Positions 1 through 7,572 of a DNA stretch of 16,415 bases are shown one piece after another. The DNA is from Propionibacteriaceae bacterium. GTDB lineage: Bacteria > Actinomycetota > Actinomycetes > Propionibacteriales > Propionibacteriaceae. The position numbers were made by a program, and so were the translations under genes. The notes under the pieces were generated by a model. The model worked only from the letters and a program-made list of their open reading frames with translations. It ran no database searches and had not been told where the DNA came from. Every line of letters begins with the position of its first letter. The first letter of the stretch is position 1. The stretch spans positions 1 through 16,415 of the forward strand of contig CAJPNZ010000067.1 in assembly GCA_905372155.1 (NCBI GenBank), written 5' to 3'.

Positions 1-71
1 GCTGACGCTCGCGGATCGACTCAGCCAGCTCCGGAAAAGGAAACCCCACCGGCTCGCGGGGCTCGGCTCAA

Positions 72-437
72 TCAGCGCCGGGAGGGAAACCCTCCCGGGT
101 TGTCGTCATTCGCCGGGGCGCGCACCCCGATGGTGAGCAGCAGGTTGGCGTAGAGCCGCTGGTCGGCCGAGACGATGACGACGGTGACGTCCTCGGCCTT
201 CGCGGCGTCGTAGAAGTCCCATCGGGGAATCTCGTCGAAGGCCACACCGGGCAGGGCGGCCCGGTACTCGTCGTGGGCGGGGATCACATCCGGGGCCTCG
301 ATTCCCACCGCGCCCGGGGCGGGCACCATCAACCCGGCCCTTTCGATGGGGACGGTGCGTTTCAGCACCTCGAGGATCCGGGTGACGTCGAGCAGCCCGG
401 GGTGGGTCATGGGTCCGTACAGCATGTCAGTGTCCAT
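72..437 (-). pseudogene. RbsD/FucU-family sugar mutarotase, N-terminally truncated
   Basis: RbsD/FucU proteins interconvert anomers of ribose or fucose before phosphorylation or isomerisation. The match is in the C-terminal two thirds: HPGLLDVTRILEVLK near residues 12-26, WDFYDAAKAEDVTVVI around residues 73-88, and the family's closing YANLLLTIGV near residues 96-105. The family's N-terminal ~40 residues, with the Gly-His motif carrying the catalytic His and the DGNYP-type segment, are absent. The ORF starts inside the last codons of lacI (11-nt overlap), and the family match reaches back almost to that start, so the missing part appears to have been deleted at the lacI/rbsD junction. A C-terminal tail after LTIGV runs into a perfect hairpin, suggesting the original stop may also be lost. 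A short natural variant is possible, but without the His it should be inactive. Family call is fairly sure; fucose versus ribose is inferred from the neighbouring fucI remnant. Confidence 0.7.
78..98 (-). terminator. Perfect 9-bp inverted repeat at the end of the sugar locus
   Basis: CCGGGAGGG (78-86) and CCCTCCCGG (90-98) form a perfect 9-bp GC stem around an AAA loop. It lies in the last codons of the truncated mutarotase ORF. No U-tract follows on the minus strand, so it would be a hairpin-only (actinobacterial type) terminator at best. The remaining bases 1-71 hold no gene I can support. Confidence 0.45.
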
Positions 438-1416
438 TCGTGGATTCTCGGATGATCAGTTCGGGGGCGAGGAGTGTGTGTCTCGCCGACCCCCCGGCGA
501 TCAACTCGGCCAGGTGCCCCACCGCGCAGGCCCCCACCTCCTGGTGCGGTTGCCGGATGGTGGTCAGGGGCGGCAGGAAGCTGTCCGCCCCGTCGACGTC
601 GTCGACGCCGACCACCGCCACGTCCCCGGGCACGGCCCGGTCGTGTTCCGCCAGCCAGCGCAGCGCTCCGAGCGCCAGGTGATCGTTGCTGGCGAACAGT
701 CCGTCAACATCGCTGGGGAAGTGTTCCCCGAGCGCGTAGCCGCTGCGGGCCTCCCATGAATCGGCCGAGACCGTGACCGGTTCGATCCCGGCTTCCCGGC
801 AGGCCGCGTTGAAACCGTCGCGGCGTTCGTGGGTGTCGAACCAGTCGGAGGGACCACAGATGTGCAGCAGCAGCCGGCGTCCCAGCTCCACCAGGTGGTT
901 CGTCGCCTTCCGGGCCGCCGCGTCCTGGTCGATGGCAACGCTGGCGACGTCGTCCGGGAGATCGAACCGTTGCCCGACGAACACCGCCGGTATCCGGCCG
1001 TGCACCACCGAGACGAGATCCGCGGACCGGGCGTGACCGCCCAACACCACGATCCCGTCCACTCCGAGCGGAACCAGCTGGTCCAGGGTGGGGTTCTGGT
1101 CCTTGGGGCTACCCGCCACCGAGGTCTGGTAGCCGAGCCGCCCGAGCTCCGAGACGATCGACAGGAAGGTGTGCGCATGCCCGCCGAACAACGGGGTGGC
1201 GTTGACGACGTGGATGACACCGGTGCGGCGGTTCGACAGCGACCGGGCCGCCAGGTTGGGGCGGTAACCGAGCTCCTCGACGGCGGCCAGCACCCGTTCC
1301 CGGGTTTCCGGCGCCACGACGCTGGCGCCGCGCACCACCCGGGAAACGGTCTGGCTGGAGACCCCGGCGAGTTTCGCGACGTCGGAGAGCCGGGCCCGGC
1401 GGGAATTGAACCTCAT
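427..1416 (-). CDS. LacI-family transcriptional regulator of the sugar locus
   Basis: A 329-residue cytoplasmic repressor of normal LacI length. Residues 10-31 form the helix-turn-helix (LSDVAKLAGVSSQTVSRV), residues 51-61 the hinge helix that enters the minor groove (YRPNLAARSL), and the rest a periplasmic-binding-protein-like effector domain, including a FASNDHLALGALRWL segment and the C-terminal LTTIRQP and ELIIREST motifs of the family. The ATG at 1416 overlaps the kinase stop by ATGA, so the upstream extension of the frame is not used. It is the only gene of the locus apparently undamaged throughout. Its effector is inferred to be fucose or a related sugar because of the fucI remnant. 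Palindromes before the kinase and before the ABC genes are the likely operators, implying autoregulation. The last residues (STNGH) may come from a deletion junction with the mutarotase. Confidence 0.9.
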   Translation of the reverse strand: MRFNSRRARLSDVAKLAGVSSQTVSRVVRGASVVAPETRERVLAAVEELGYRPNLAARSLSNRRTGVIHVVNATPLFGGHAHTFLSIVSELGRLGYQTSVAGSPKDQNPTLDQLVPLGVDGIVVLGGHARSADLVSVVHGRIPAVFVGQRFDLPDDVASVAIDQDAAARKATNHLVELGRRLLLHICGPSDWFDTHERRDGFNAACREAGIEPVTVSADSWEARSGYALGEHFPSDVDGLFASNDHLALGALRWLAEHDRAVPGDVAVVGVDDVDGADSFLPPLTTIRQPHQEVGACAVGHLAELIAGGSARHTLLAPELIIRESTNGH

Positions 1417-2072
1417 GGCCGGTGGATCCTGGTCTCGGCGGTGGCGGCGATGACCTCGTTCCTGCGGGCCGGGTCGAGTGCCCCGGTGATTTCGAACCGC
1501 CCCAGCAACGACCCGAGGGTGGAGGCCTCCGCGGGCCCCGCGAGCACGGGAACACCGAGGAAGCGCGCGGTCAGACCGCACAGCAGGGTGTTGCGGGATC
1601 CGCCGCCGACGAGGTTCAGCTGCGTCGGGGCCTGGCCGGTGAGCGCTGCGAGGTCCCTCACCCCCCGGGCGTAGCGTTCGACAAAGGACTCGCACAGCGC
1701 CCTGACGAGCTGCCCCTGGCTGGTCCTCGCCGGAGCTCCCCCGGCCCGGAGGGCCTCGGTGACGCGTTCCACCATGGAGCCGGGTTGCGCGTACCGGGGA
1801 TCGTCGGGGTCGATCACCGCACCCAGGGAATCGGCCCGGTGGGCTGTCTCGACCAGGGCGGCGATGTCGTTGACCTGCCCGGCCGCCTTCCAGTCGCGCT
1901 GGCACCCCTGGAGGATCAGGTCGAGATCCCAGCACAGGTAGCCGTCGCGCATCGCGGCGGTGTGCGGGAAACGGTGCACCTCGGTCTCGGTGATGCGGTC
2001 GTCGTCCAGTACCCCCGCGATCACCGGCCCGGAGGAGGAACCAAGGTCTACGGCTAGGGCTGTGGCGGTCAC
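1413..2072 (-). pseudogene. FGGY-family sugar kinase (RhaB/FucK type) with internal deletion
   Basis: Rhamnulokinase-like enzymes phosphorylate ketoses such as L-rhamnulose or L-fuculose with ATP and are about 480 residues long; this frame has 219. The N-terminus matches the ATP-binding start of the family (AVDLGSSSGPVIAGVL, with Pro where SGRV is usual, and HRFPHTAAMRDGYLCWDLD). The text then jumps at about residue 55 to the family's C-terminal third: AAGQVNDIAALV, IDPDDPRYAQPGSM, the LVGGGSRNTLL motif and AGPAEASTLG. Roughly 250 residues, with the catalytic Asp region and much of the sugar site, are missing, yet the frame is kept. The GTG at 2072 has AGGAG five to six bases upstream. Its stop overlaps the lacI start (ATGA). 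An active short kinase is very unlikely. Confidence 0.8.
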
Positions 2073-2102
2073 GGGACTCTCCTGAAAAGCTGGCTCTGGA
2101 AA

Positions 2103-2114
2103 AACGTTAGCGTT
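2103..2114 (-). promoter_or_regulatory. Candidate LacI-family operator before kinase-lacI-mutarotase unit
   Basis: AACGTTAGCGTT is a near-perfect palindrome (AACGnTAnCGTT) about 30 bases upstream of the kinase GTG. On the minus strand it contains CGCTAACGTT, matching CGTTAACGTT at 5017-5026 in nine of ten positions. The two sites precede the two transcription units of the locus, as expected for a shared repressor. Assigning it to the LacI protein encoded at 427-1416 is inference. Confidence 0.5.
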
Positions 2115-2152
2115 GACAACACAACTTTGGCCGCTGTGTGGGCATCCTCGCA

Positions 2153-2192
2153 CGGGAATCGCCGCGCCCCCGGGTTCTCGCGGCGATTCCCG
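2153..2192 (-). terminator. 14-bp GC-rich hairpin between fucI remnant and kinase
   Basis: CGGGAATCGCCGCG (2153-2166) pairs perfectly with CGCGGCGATTCCCG (2179-2192) around a 12-base loop. It starts 18 bases after the fucI stop on the minus strand. No U-tract follows, so it may be a hairpin-only terminator or a transcript-stabilising structure at the end of the ABC-fucI unit, separating it from the kinase-lacI unit with its own operator candidate. Confidence 0.6.
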
Positions 2193-2209
2193 CACTGGAA
2201 AGGCACGAC

Positions 2210-2606
2210 TCAGCCGTACAGCGGGCCGAACTGGACGCAGGCGCGGTAGTCCGCGCCCTCCGGGTCGGCGGTGCCGAAGCCGAGCCAGTTCTTCGGCCGG
2301 AAGACCTGTGCGGTGGGAACGTTGTACATGTCGACGGGGATGCGCGTCATGGAGGCCGGCGTGATGAGGCGGGCCCCGATGCGGCCGTAGCTGATCGCAC
2401 CGTGGTTGGCCCCAGGCGTTCATCGCGTCGTAGACGGAGGTGAACGGGCCCTCGCCGGTCAGGTTCGGCACGAACCAGGTGCGGTCGGTGCGGTTCTCGA
2501 TGGCGGTGGCGACCTCGTCGGGCAGCTCCACGGTCCAGCCCTCGGCGATCTGGATGACGGGACCGAGTCCGTCCACCAGGTTGATGCGGCACATCGTGAC
2601 GGGCAC
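2210..2606 (-). pseudogene. fucI: L-fucose isomerase, 3' remnant with frameshift
   Basis: FucI converts L-fucose to L-fuculose and is about 590 residues long. Only the last ~128 codons remain. In the permease frame they read MCRINLVDGLGPVIQIAEGW, VELPDEV, WFVPNLTGEGPFTSVYDAMN and AWG, closely like the FucI C-terminal domain. At about 2408-2412 two bases are missing (GGCCAAC where GGCGCCAAC is expected); in the shifted frame the homology continues as NHGAISYGRIGARLITPASM, then VFRPKNWLGFG and a final QFGPLYG before TGA at 2210-2212. The His of NHG corresponds, from my recollection of E. coli FucI, to metal ligand His528; the other metal ligands (Glu337, Asp361) lie in the deleted part. The 5' end is fused directly to the permease gene. 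Non-functional. Confidence 0.85.
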
Positions 2607-3596
2607 GTCGCTGGCGGAACGGAAGCTGTCGACGAAGACTGCGGCCAGAACGATGACACCCATGACCACGAATTGCCAGGATTGGTTGACCTGCATCATC
2701 TGCAAGCCCGTCAGAAGGGTTTTCATCAGCAGCGCACCGACAAAAGTGCCGAAAACGTTGGCACGTCCGCAGGCCAGAGAGGTACCACCGATCACCACGG
2801 CCGCGATGACGTCGAGCTCCATTCCGAGGCCCTCGGCAGGCTGCGCCACACCAGTGCGCGCCGAGAAGATGATAGCACCGGCAGCCATGAAGATGCCCGC
2901 CGTCATGTAGATCAGGATCTTCCGCATCTTGACGTTGGCCCCAGAGAGCCGGGTGGCCTCTTCATTGGATCCGATGGCCAGTGCGTAACGACCGAGCAGG
3001 GTTTTGTTGAGCAGAATTGCCGCGATGATGGTGAAGGCCACGAAGACCAGGGCTGCATTCGGAATGCTAGGGATCAGCTCCGCGGTGGAGAAGAATTTGA
3101 AATCAGGATTCTCTATCTGCATCGGTTTGGTGTCAGAAATGACCAGGGCCAGCCCGCGCGCCACGAGCATCATGCCGAGCGTGGCGATGAATGGAGGCAA
3201 CCCGAGAATTGAGATGTTGAAACCGTTCACCGCTCCGACCAGTGCCCCGAAAGCGACCGCCAGCAGCAGCCCCAGCGCCAATGGTAGGTCCAGGAATTTA
3301 CCTCCCAGGAAGAACGCCGTCATCACGGCGGCCAGGCTGAGTCCGGTCCCGGCTGACAGGTCGATGCCTCCGGTTGCGATGACGAAAGTGGCGCCCAGCG
3401 CCATGATGCCGATGGATGCGGAGCGCAACAGAATGTCGGGCAGGGTGCTCGGAGCAGCGAACCCGGGAGCGTTGAAGACGAAGAAGGCGTAGACCACGAT
3501 CAGTGCGGCAGCGACCAGCATCTGTTGCAGCGATGATTTGATGATCCGGACGAAACCATCCTGTCTGGCGGCAGGGGCGTTGGTGGTGGTGCTCAC
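2607..3596 (-). CDS. Sugar ABC transporter permease (RbsC-like), stop lost, fused to fucI remnant
   Basis: An inner-membrane permease of the ribose/xylose-type importer family, with about 328 residues of near-complete family length. Hydrophobic helices alternate with loops from residue ~25 (LVAAALIVVYAFFVF) to the end (VVMGVIVLAAVFVDSFR). The loop TSLACGRANVFGTF near residues 272-285 corresponds to the ATPase-contacting GGTSLxGGRGN segment, and GGIDLSAGT near 76-84 is also typical. It starts at GTG 3596, overlapping the ATPase stop (GTGA). The native stop is missing: after about residue 328 the frame continues into fucI, and because of a fucI frameshift it then runs through non-native sequence and the kinase to 1413, giving a 727-codon open frame. 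The coordinates given cover only the permease part. The partner ATPase is broken, so transport is unlikely even if the domain folds. Confidence 0.8.
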
Positions 3597-4961
3597 GCTG
3601 CGTTTCCTTTCAGCTGCGCCTTGCCGACGATGGCAAGTTCCATGATGTTCTCCCGGATGGCTTCCTCGTCGTCGAGGAAACCGGTGATGCGGCCGTGCGT
3701 CACCACCGCGATCCGGTGGTTCATTCGCAGCGCCTCGGGAAGTTCCGAGGAGATCATCAGGATGGCCTTGCCCTGACCGCAGAGCTGTTCCAGCAGCTCG
3801 TAGGTCTCTTCTTTCGCGCCGACGTCGATACCGCGGGTGGGCTCGTCGAAAATGAGGATCCTGCCGTCGAGGGTGAACCCCCCGATGTCGAGGTCCTTCA
3901 TCGCCGCCATCGCGGCGTTTTGTCTGATGTTCTGTTCCAGGAGCAGGCCGAACTGTTTACGATCCTCGGACAGGTAGCCGATGCCGTTGCGCACGGCGTC
4001 GGCGGCGGTATTGATCGCCGCTTTCTTACCACGGATCCAGATCGCCCGCGGTGCGCGGATCAGCACCGAAGATGCAGCAGGCCACCTCCGCGCGCCCGGC
4101 CCCATGAGTCCGGCGAACCCGAGGAACTCGCCCTCGCGGATCTCGAAGCTGATGTCCCGCAACAATTTCCTGGTGGCCAACCCCTCGACCTTCAGCACCA
4201 CCTCGTCGGAGGTCACCTCGGTGCGCGGCCGGGCATCGGAGGAGACCTCGCGGCCGACCATCAAGGAGATGGCCTCGCACATCTCGACTTCCTTGGTGGT
4301 CACGGTGCCGATGTACTGGCCGTCGCGCAGCACCGAGACGCGGTCGGTGATCTCCTCGAGCTCCGGCATCCGGTGGGAGATGCAGATCAGCCCGGTGTCG
4401 GGGGTGATGAAGTCGCGGATCATCCCGAACAGCGTCTCGGTCTCACCGACGGTCAGGGCCGCCGCGGGTTCGTCCATCACGAGGATGCGGGAGTTGTAGG
4501 ACAGCGCCCGCGCGATCTCGACCATCTGCTGGCGGGCCACGGAGAGGTTCCCGATCCGGACGGTCGGGTCGAGGTTCATCCCGAGGCGCTCGAAGAGTTC
4601 GACGGCATCGCGGCTCAGTTTGGCGTCGTTCATCCAGCCCGCCCCGTGACTGCCCTGACGGCCGAGGTACAGGTTCTTCGCCACGGTCAGGTCGGGGACC
4701 ATGTTCAGCTCTTGGTGGATGATGGACAGGCCCAGTTCCCGGGCGTGGTTCACGCCACCCACCACGACGCGGCTGCCCTCGAGCCAGATCTCACCCCCGG
4801 GGTCGGCGATGCCGGTGAGGATCTTCATCAGCGTCGACTTTCCCGCACCGTTCTCGCCACAGGCCGAGCACCTCTCCTGCCTTGAGATCGAGGTTGACGT
4901 TTTGCAGTGCCTTGACCCCGGAGGTCTTGCTGATGTTCTTCAGCTCAAGCAGCTTCGTCAC
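3593..4961 (-). pseudogene. Sugar ABC transporter ATPase (RbsA/XylG/MglA-like, two ATPase domains), multiply disrupted
   Basis: This family energises uptake of pentoses and deoxyhexoses and carries two fused ATPase domains (~500 residues). GTG at 4961, with GGAG five bases upstream, begins MTKLLELKNISKTSGVKALQ. At about 4860 two bases are missing just before the first Walker A: GENGAGKSTLMKI is encoded in the next frame. The initial frame stops at 4791. The first domain then reads well (IIHQEL, LSVARQQMVEIARAL, ILVMDEP, ISHRM). In domain 2 the segment after FAGLMG is out of frame for about 26 codons (true text GAGRAEVACCIFGADPRTAG), explained by loss of one G and then two bases near 4035, restoring frame at IWIRG. 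Finally GGFTLDG joins directly to RILIFDEPTRGIDVG: about 60 codons with the LSGGNQQ signature are gone. No solute-binding protein gene is visible. Confidence 0.85.
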
Positions 4962-5013
4962 TTGCACTCCCCCGTGTCCTCATCCGCCGAGGTCCGCGAA
5001 GGTGTCCGCCTCA

Positions 5014-5031
5014 GCGAACGTTAACGCTAGC
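5014..5031 (-). promoter_or_regulatory. Candidate LacI-family operator upstream of the ABC ATPase
   Basis: GCGAACGTTAACGCTAGC is an imperfect palindrome with a perfect CGTTAACG core and matching outer GC pairs, lying about 53 bases upstream of the ATPase GTG. Its minus-strand half CGTTAACGTT matches the site at 2103-2114 in nine of ten bases. Its position suits a repressor site overlapping the promoter or early transcript of the ABC unit. Confidence 0.5.
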
Positions 5032-5106
5032 ATCACTTCCGCGGGATACGTCGAGCGCATTGCGAAACGGTTATCCAGTTTTCATGAAACCCCTAGTCAG
5101 AACGAT

Positions 5107-5122
5107 ATGGTAACGTTGCCAT
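5107..5122 (-). promoter_or_regulatory. Second palindrome upstream of the ABC unit (LacI/CcpA-like operator shape)
   Basis: ATGGTAACGTTGCCAT is symmetrical at 14 of 16 positions around a central CG, the shape typical of LacI-superfamily operators (TGGnAACGnTnCCA-like). It differs from the other two candidate sites outside AACGTT, so it could bind a different, more global LacI-family protein. A further 10-base palindrome, TTTCATGAAA, sits at 5080-5089. No confident -35/-10 pair could be fixed in this 285-base intergenic region. Confidence 0.4.
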
Positions 5123-5190
5123 GATTGCCCTGCCTCACCGGTCTCCACTGCGATGGTCCTCTCCTCCTCTCCGCGCCGCCGCCGGGCATG

Positions 5191-5229
5191 AAAGACCGGG
5201 TGGCCGCCCCTTGGGGGACGACCACCCGG
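5191..5229 (-). terminator. Hairpin terminator after fba
   Basis: CCGGGTGG (5196-5203) pairs with CCACCCGG (5222-5229), and an inner CCCC/GGGG pair extends the structure. On the minus strand the stem is followed by TCTTTC, a weak U-rich run. It begins about 17 bases after the fba stop, so it ends the aldolase transcript before the sugar locus. Confidence 0.65.
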
Positions 5230-5246
5230 CCCGGTGTCGTTGTGGA

Positions 5247-6266
<1,020 letters not shown>

Positions 6267-6349
6267 GATGCCTCTTTTCGTACTGAGACTAGGAACGAGT
6301 CCAGCCTATCGCGCAACACCCCGCCGAGGGAGCCCCAGCAGACCAACGC

Positions 6350-6934
6350 TCAGAGCAGTCGGTCCATGTCCGAGGCGTCCACCCCGATCCTCCCCATGGA
6401 CCTGGCCCTGGCGGCCGAGTCGATGGCCCCGGGCATGGCGTCCAGGAAACTGACAGGGATGCTCGCCACCTCTCGGCCCGAGACCTCCAACCGCAGCCGC
6501 GGACCTGCCCCCCACGACCGCCCGGAGATCTTCAGGGCCGTGATCTCGGCCCAGCGGGCACGCACCTGTTCCGGATGGACGAACTCCACCCCGGTGCCGT
6601 CGATGTAGAGCGCCGCCCCCTGGCCCAAGGAGGCCAGGTCCTGTTTGGCACGTTCGAGAAAAACCGCCGTGAGGATGATCCGGGCCAGCGTGGGCACCGC
6701 CCAGATCACGGTGAGGGCCGGGAGACCCCAGGACGGAAGGGCCCCCTGCACGGCCTGCTTGGCGTCCTCGGGCAGCACCTGAGGGCCCAGCCACACCAGC
6801 AACAGGACCGCGCCGAAGACCAGCGCGAAGATCACCTGCAGGCGCAGTGCGGAACGCTGCCTGGCAATGCGCGCTGCCGTGGGGTCCGGGGTCAGGGCAA
6901 CCGCGAATCGTTCTGCTGGGGTCATGGCGTTCAT
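6350..6934 (-). CDS. Two-helix membrane protein with PH-like C-terminal domain, function unknown
   Basis: I do not recognise a named family. The 194-residue frame shows a basic N-terminus, a hydrophobic segment at about 32-50 (LQVIFALVFGAVLLLVWLG), a second at about 71-93 (LPALTVIWAVPTLARIILTAVF), and a soluble tail. That tail, with ALYIDGTGVEFVHPEQVRAR then WAEITALKIS and LRLEVSGREVASIPVSFL, has the strand pattern of bacterial PH-like domains; this is inferred from pattern, not from a match. The ATG at 6934 overlaps the upstream methylase stop by ATGA, which fixes the start and suggests translational coupling; an in-frame ATG at 6925 is the alternative. It probably sits in the cell membrane with both termini inside. 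Confidence 0.75.
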   Translation of the reverse strand: MNAMTPAERFAVALTPDPTAARIARQRSALRLQVIFALVFGAVLLLVWLGPQVLPEDAKQAVQGALPSWGLPALTVIWAVPTLARIILTAVFLERAKQDLASLGQGAALYIDGTGVEFVHPEQVRARWAEITALKISGRSWGAGPRLRLEVSGREVASIPVSFLDAMPGAIDSAARARSMGRIGVDASDMDRLL

Positions 6935-7572
6935 GCTAGAGGCTCCGTGGCCGGGTGCTGGAGGCACCAGTGGTACATGGCGATGGCGGCCGCCGCCCCC
7001 GCGTTCAGGGAACGGGTGGAACCGCGCTGGGTGATGGCGACGAGACGGGAACAACCCGCCACCGCACCGGGGGTCAGGCCGAGCCCCTCCGAACCGAAGA
7101 CCAGGCAGACGTCACGGGGCAGGGCCGCCGTCTCCAAGGGCACCGAGCCGGGCAGATTGTCCACCCCGACCGCGTCGATGCCCCGCTCCCCCAGCCAGCC
7201 GAACAGCGACTCCTCGGTCTCGTGGTGGTGGACGCGGAGATAACGGTCGGTGACCATCGCCCCTCTCCTGTTCCAGCGTCGTTTCCCGACGATGTGGACC
7301 CCACCGACGTTGAAGGCGTTCGCCGTGCGCACGATGGAACCGATGTTGAAGTCGTGCTCCCAGTTCTGAATGGCCACGTGCAACCCGGACCGGTTGAGCT
7401 CGAGATCGGCGACAATCGCCTCGAGTTTCCAGTAGCGGTAGCGGTCGATGACGTTGCGCCGGTCCCCATCGGCCAGCAGCTCCGGGTCCAGCCGGTCGTC
7501 GGAGGGCCAGGGCAACGGGTGGGGACCGACCCCGACGACCGGGGCCGTGGGGTCTTCCGCGCTGGGGTTCAC
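6931..7572 (-). CDS. SpoU/TrmH-family RNA 2'-O-ribose methyltransferase
   Basis: A SAM-dependent SPOUT methylase acting on tRNA or rRNA ribose; the exact target nucleoside cannot be read from sequence. All three family motifs are present with the start used here: motif 1 FNIGSIVRTANAF (75-87, with the key Asn and Arg), motif 2 LVFGSEGLGL (157-166) and motif 3 STRSLNAGAAAAIAMY (185-200), which forms the knotted SAM site. The N-terminal PHPLPWP ... DGDRRNVIDRYRYW is typical of an actinobacterial subgroup encoded near pyrE. GTG at 7572 overlaps the DUF368 stop (GTGA); a GTG at 7599 would add nine residues, and neither has a strong RBS. The stop overlaps the next gene's ATG. Confidence 0.92.
   Translation of the reverse strand: MNPSAEDPTAPVVGVGPHPLPWPSDDRLDPELLADGDRRNVIDRYRYWKLEAIVADLELNRSGLHVAIQNWEHDFNIGSIVRTANAFNVGGVHIVGKRRWNRRGAMVTDRYLRVHHHETEESLFGWLGERGIDAVGVDNLPGSVPLETAALPRDVCLVFGSEGLGLTPGAVAGCSRLVAITQRGSTRSLNAGAAAAIAMYHWCLQHPATEPLA

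Noticed and set aside
1..49. Short minus-strand frame beginning GTG (VGFPFPELAESIRERQ)
   Set aside because: It looks coding in composition but is only 16 codons to the window edge with no RBS; no function can be assigned.
1417..1935. N-terminal extension of the LacI frame
   Set aside because: Text is Arg/Gly/Pro-rich shadow of the kinase; the DNA-binding domain starts right after the ATG at 1416, which overlaps the kinase stop.
3695..4885. 396-codon plus-strand frame
   Set aside because: Antisense to the ATPase pseudogene and rich in His, Asp and Gly; no recognisable domain.
6935..7054. N-terminal extension of the PH-like membrane protein
   Set aside because: It overlaps the methylase motif 3 region; ATG 6934 gives a normal ATGA overlap.
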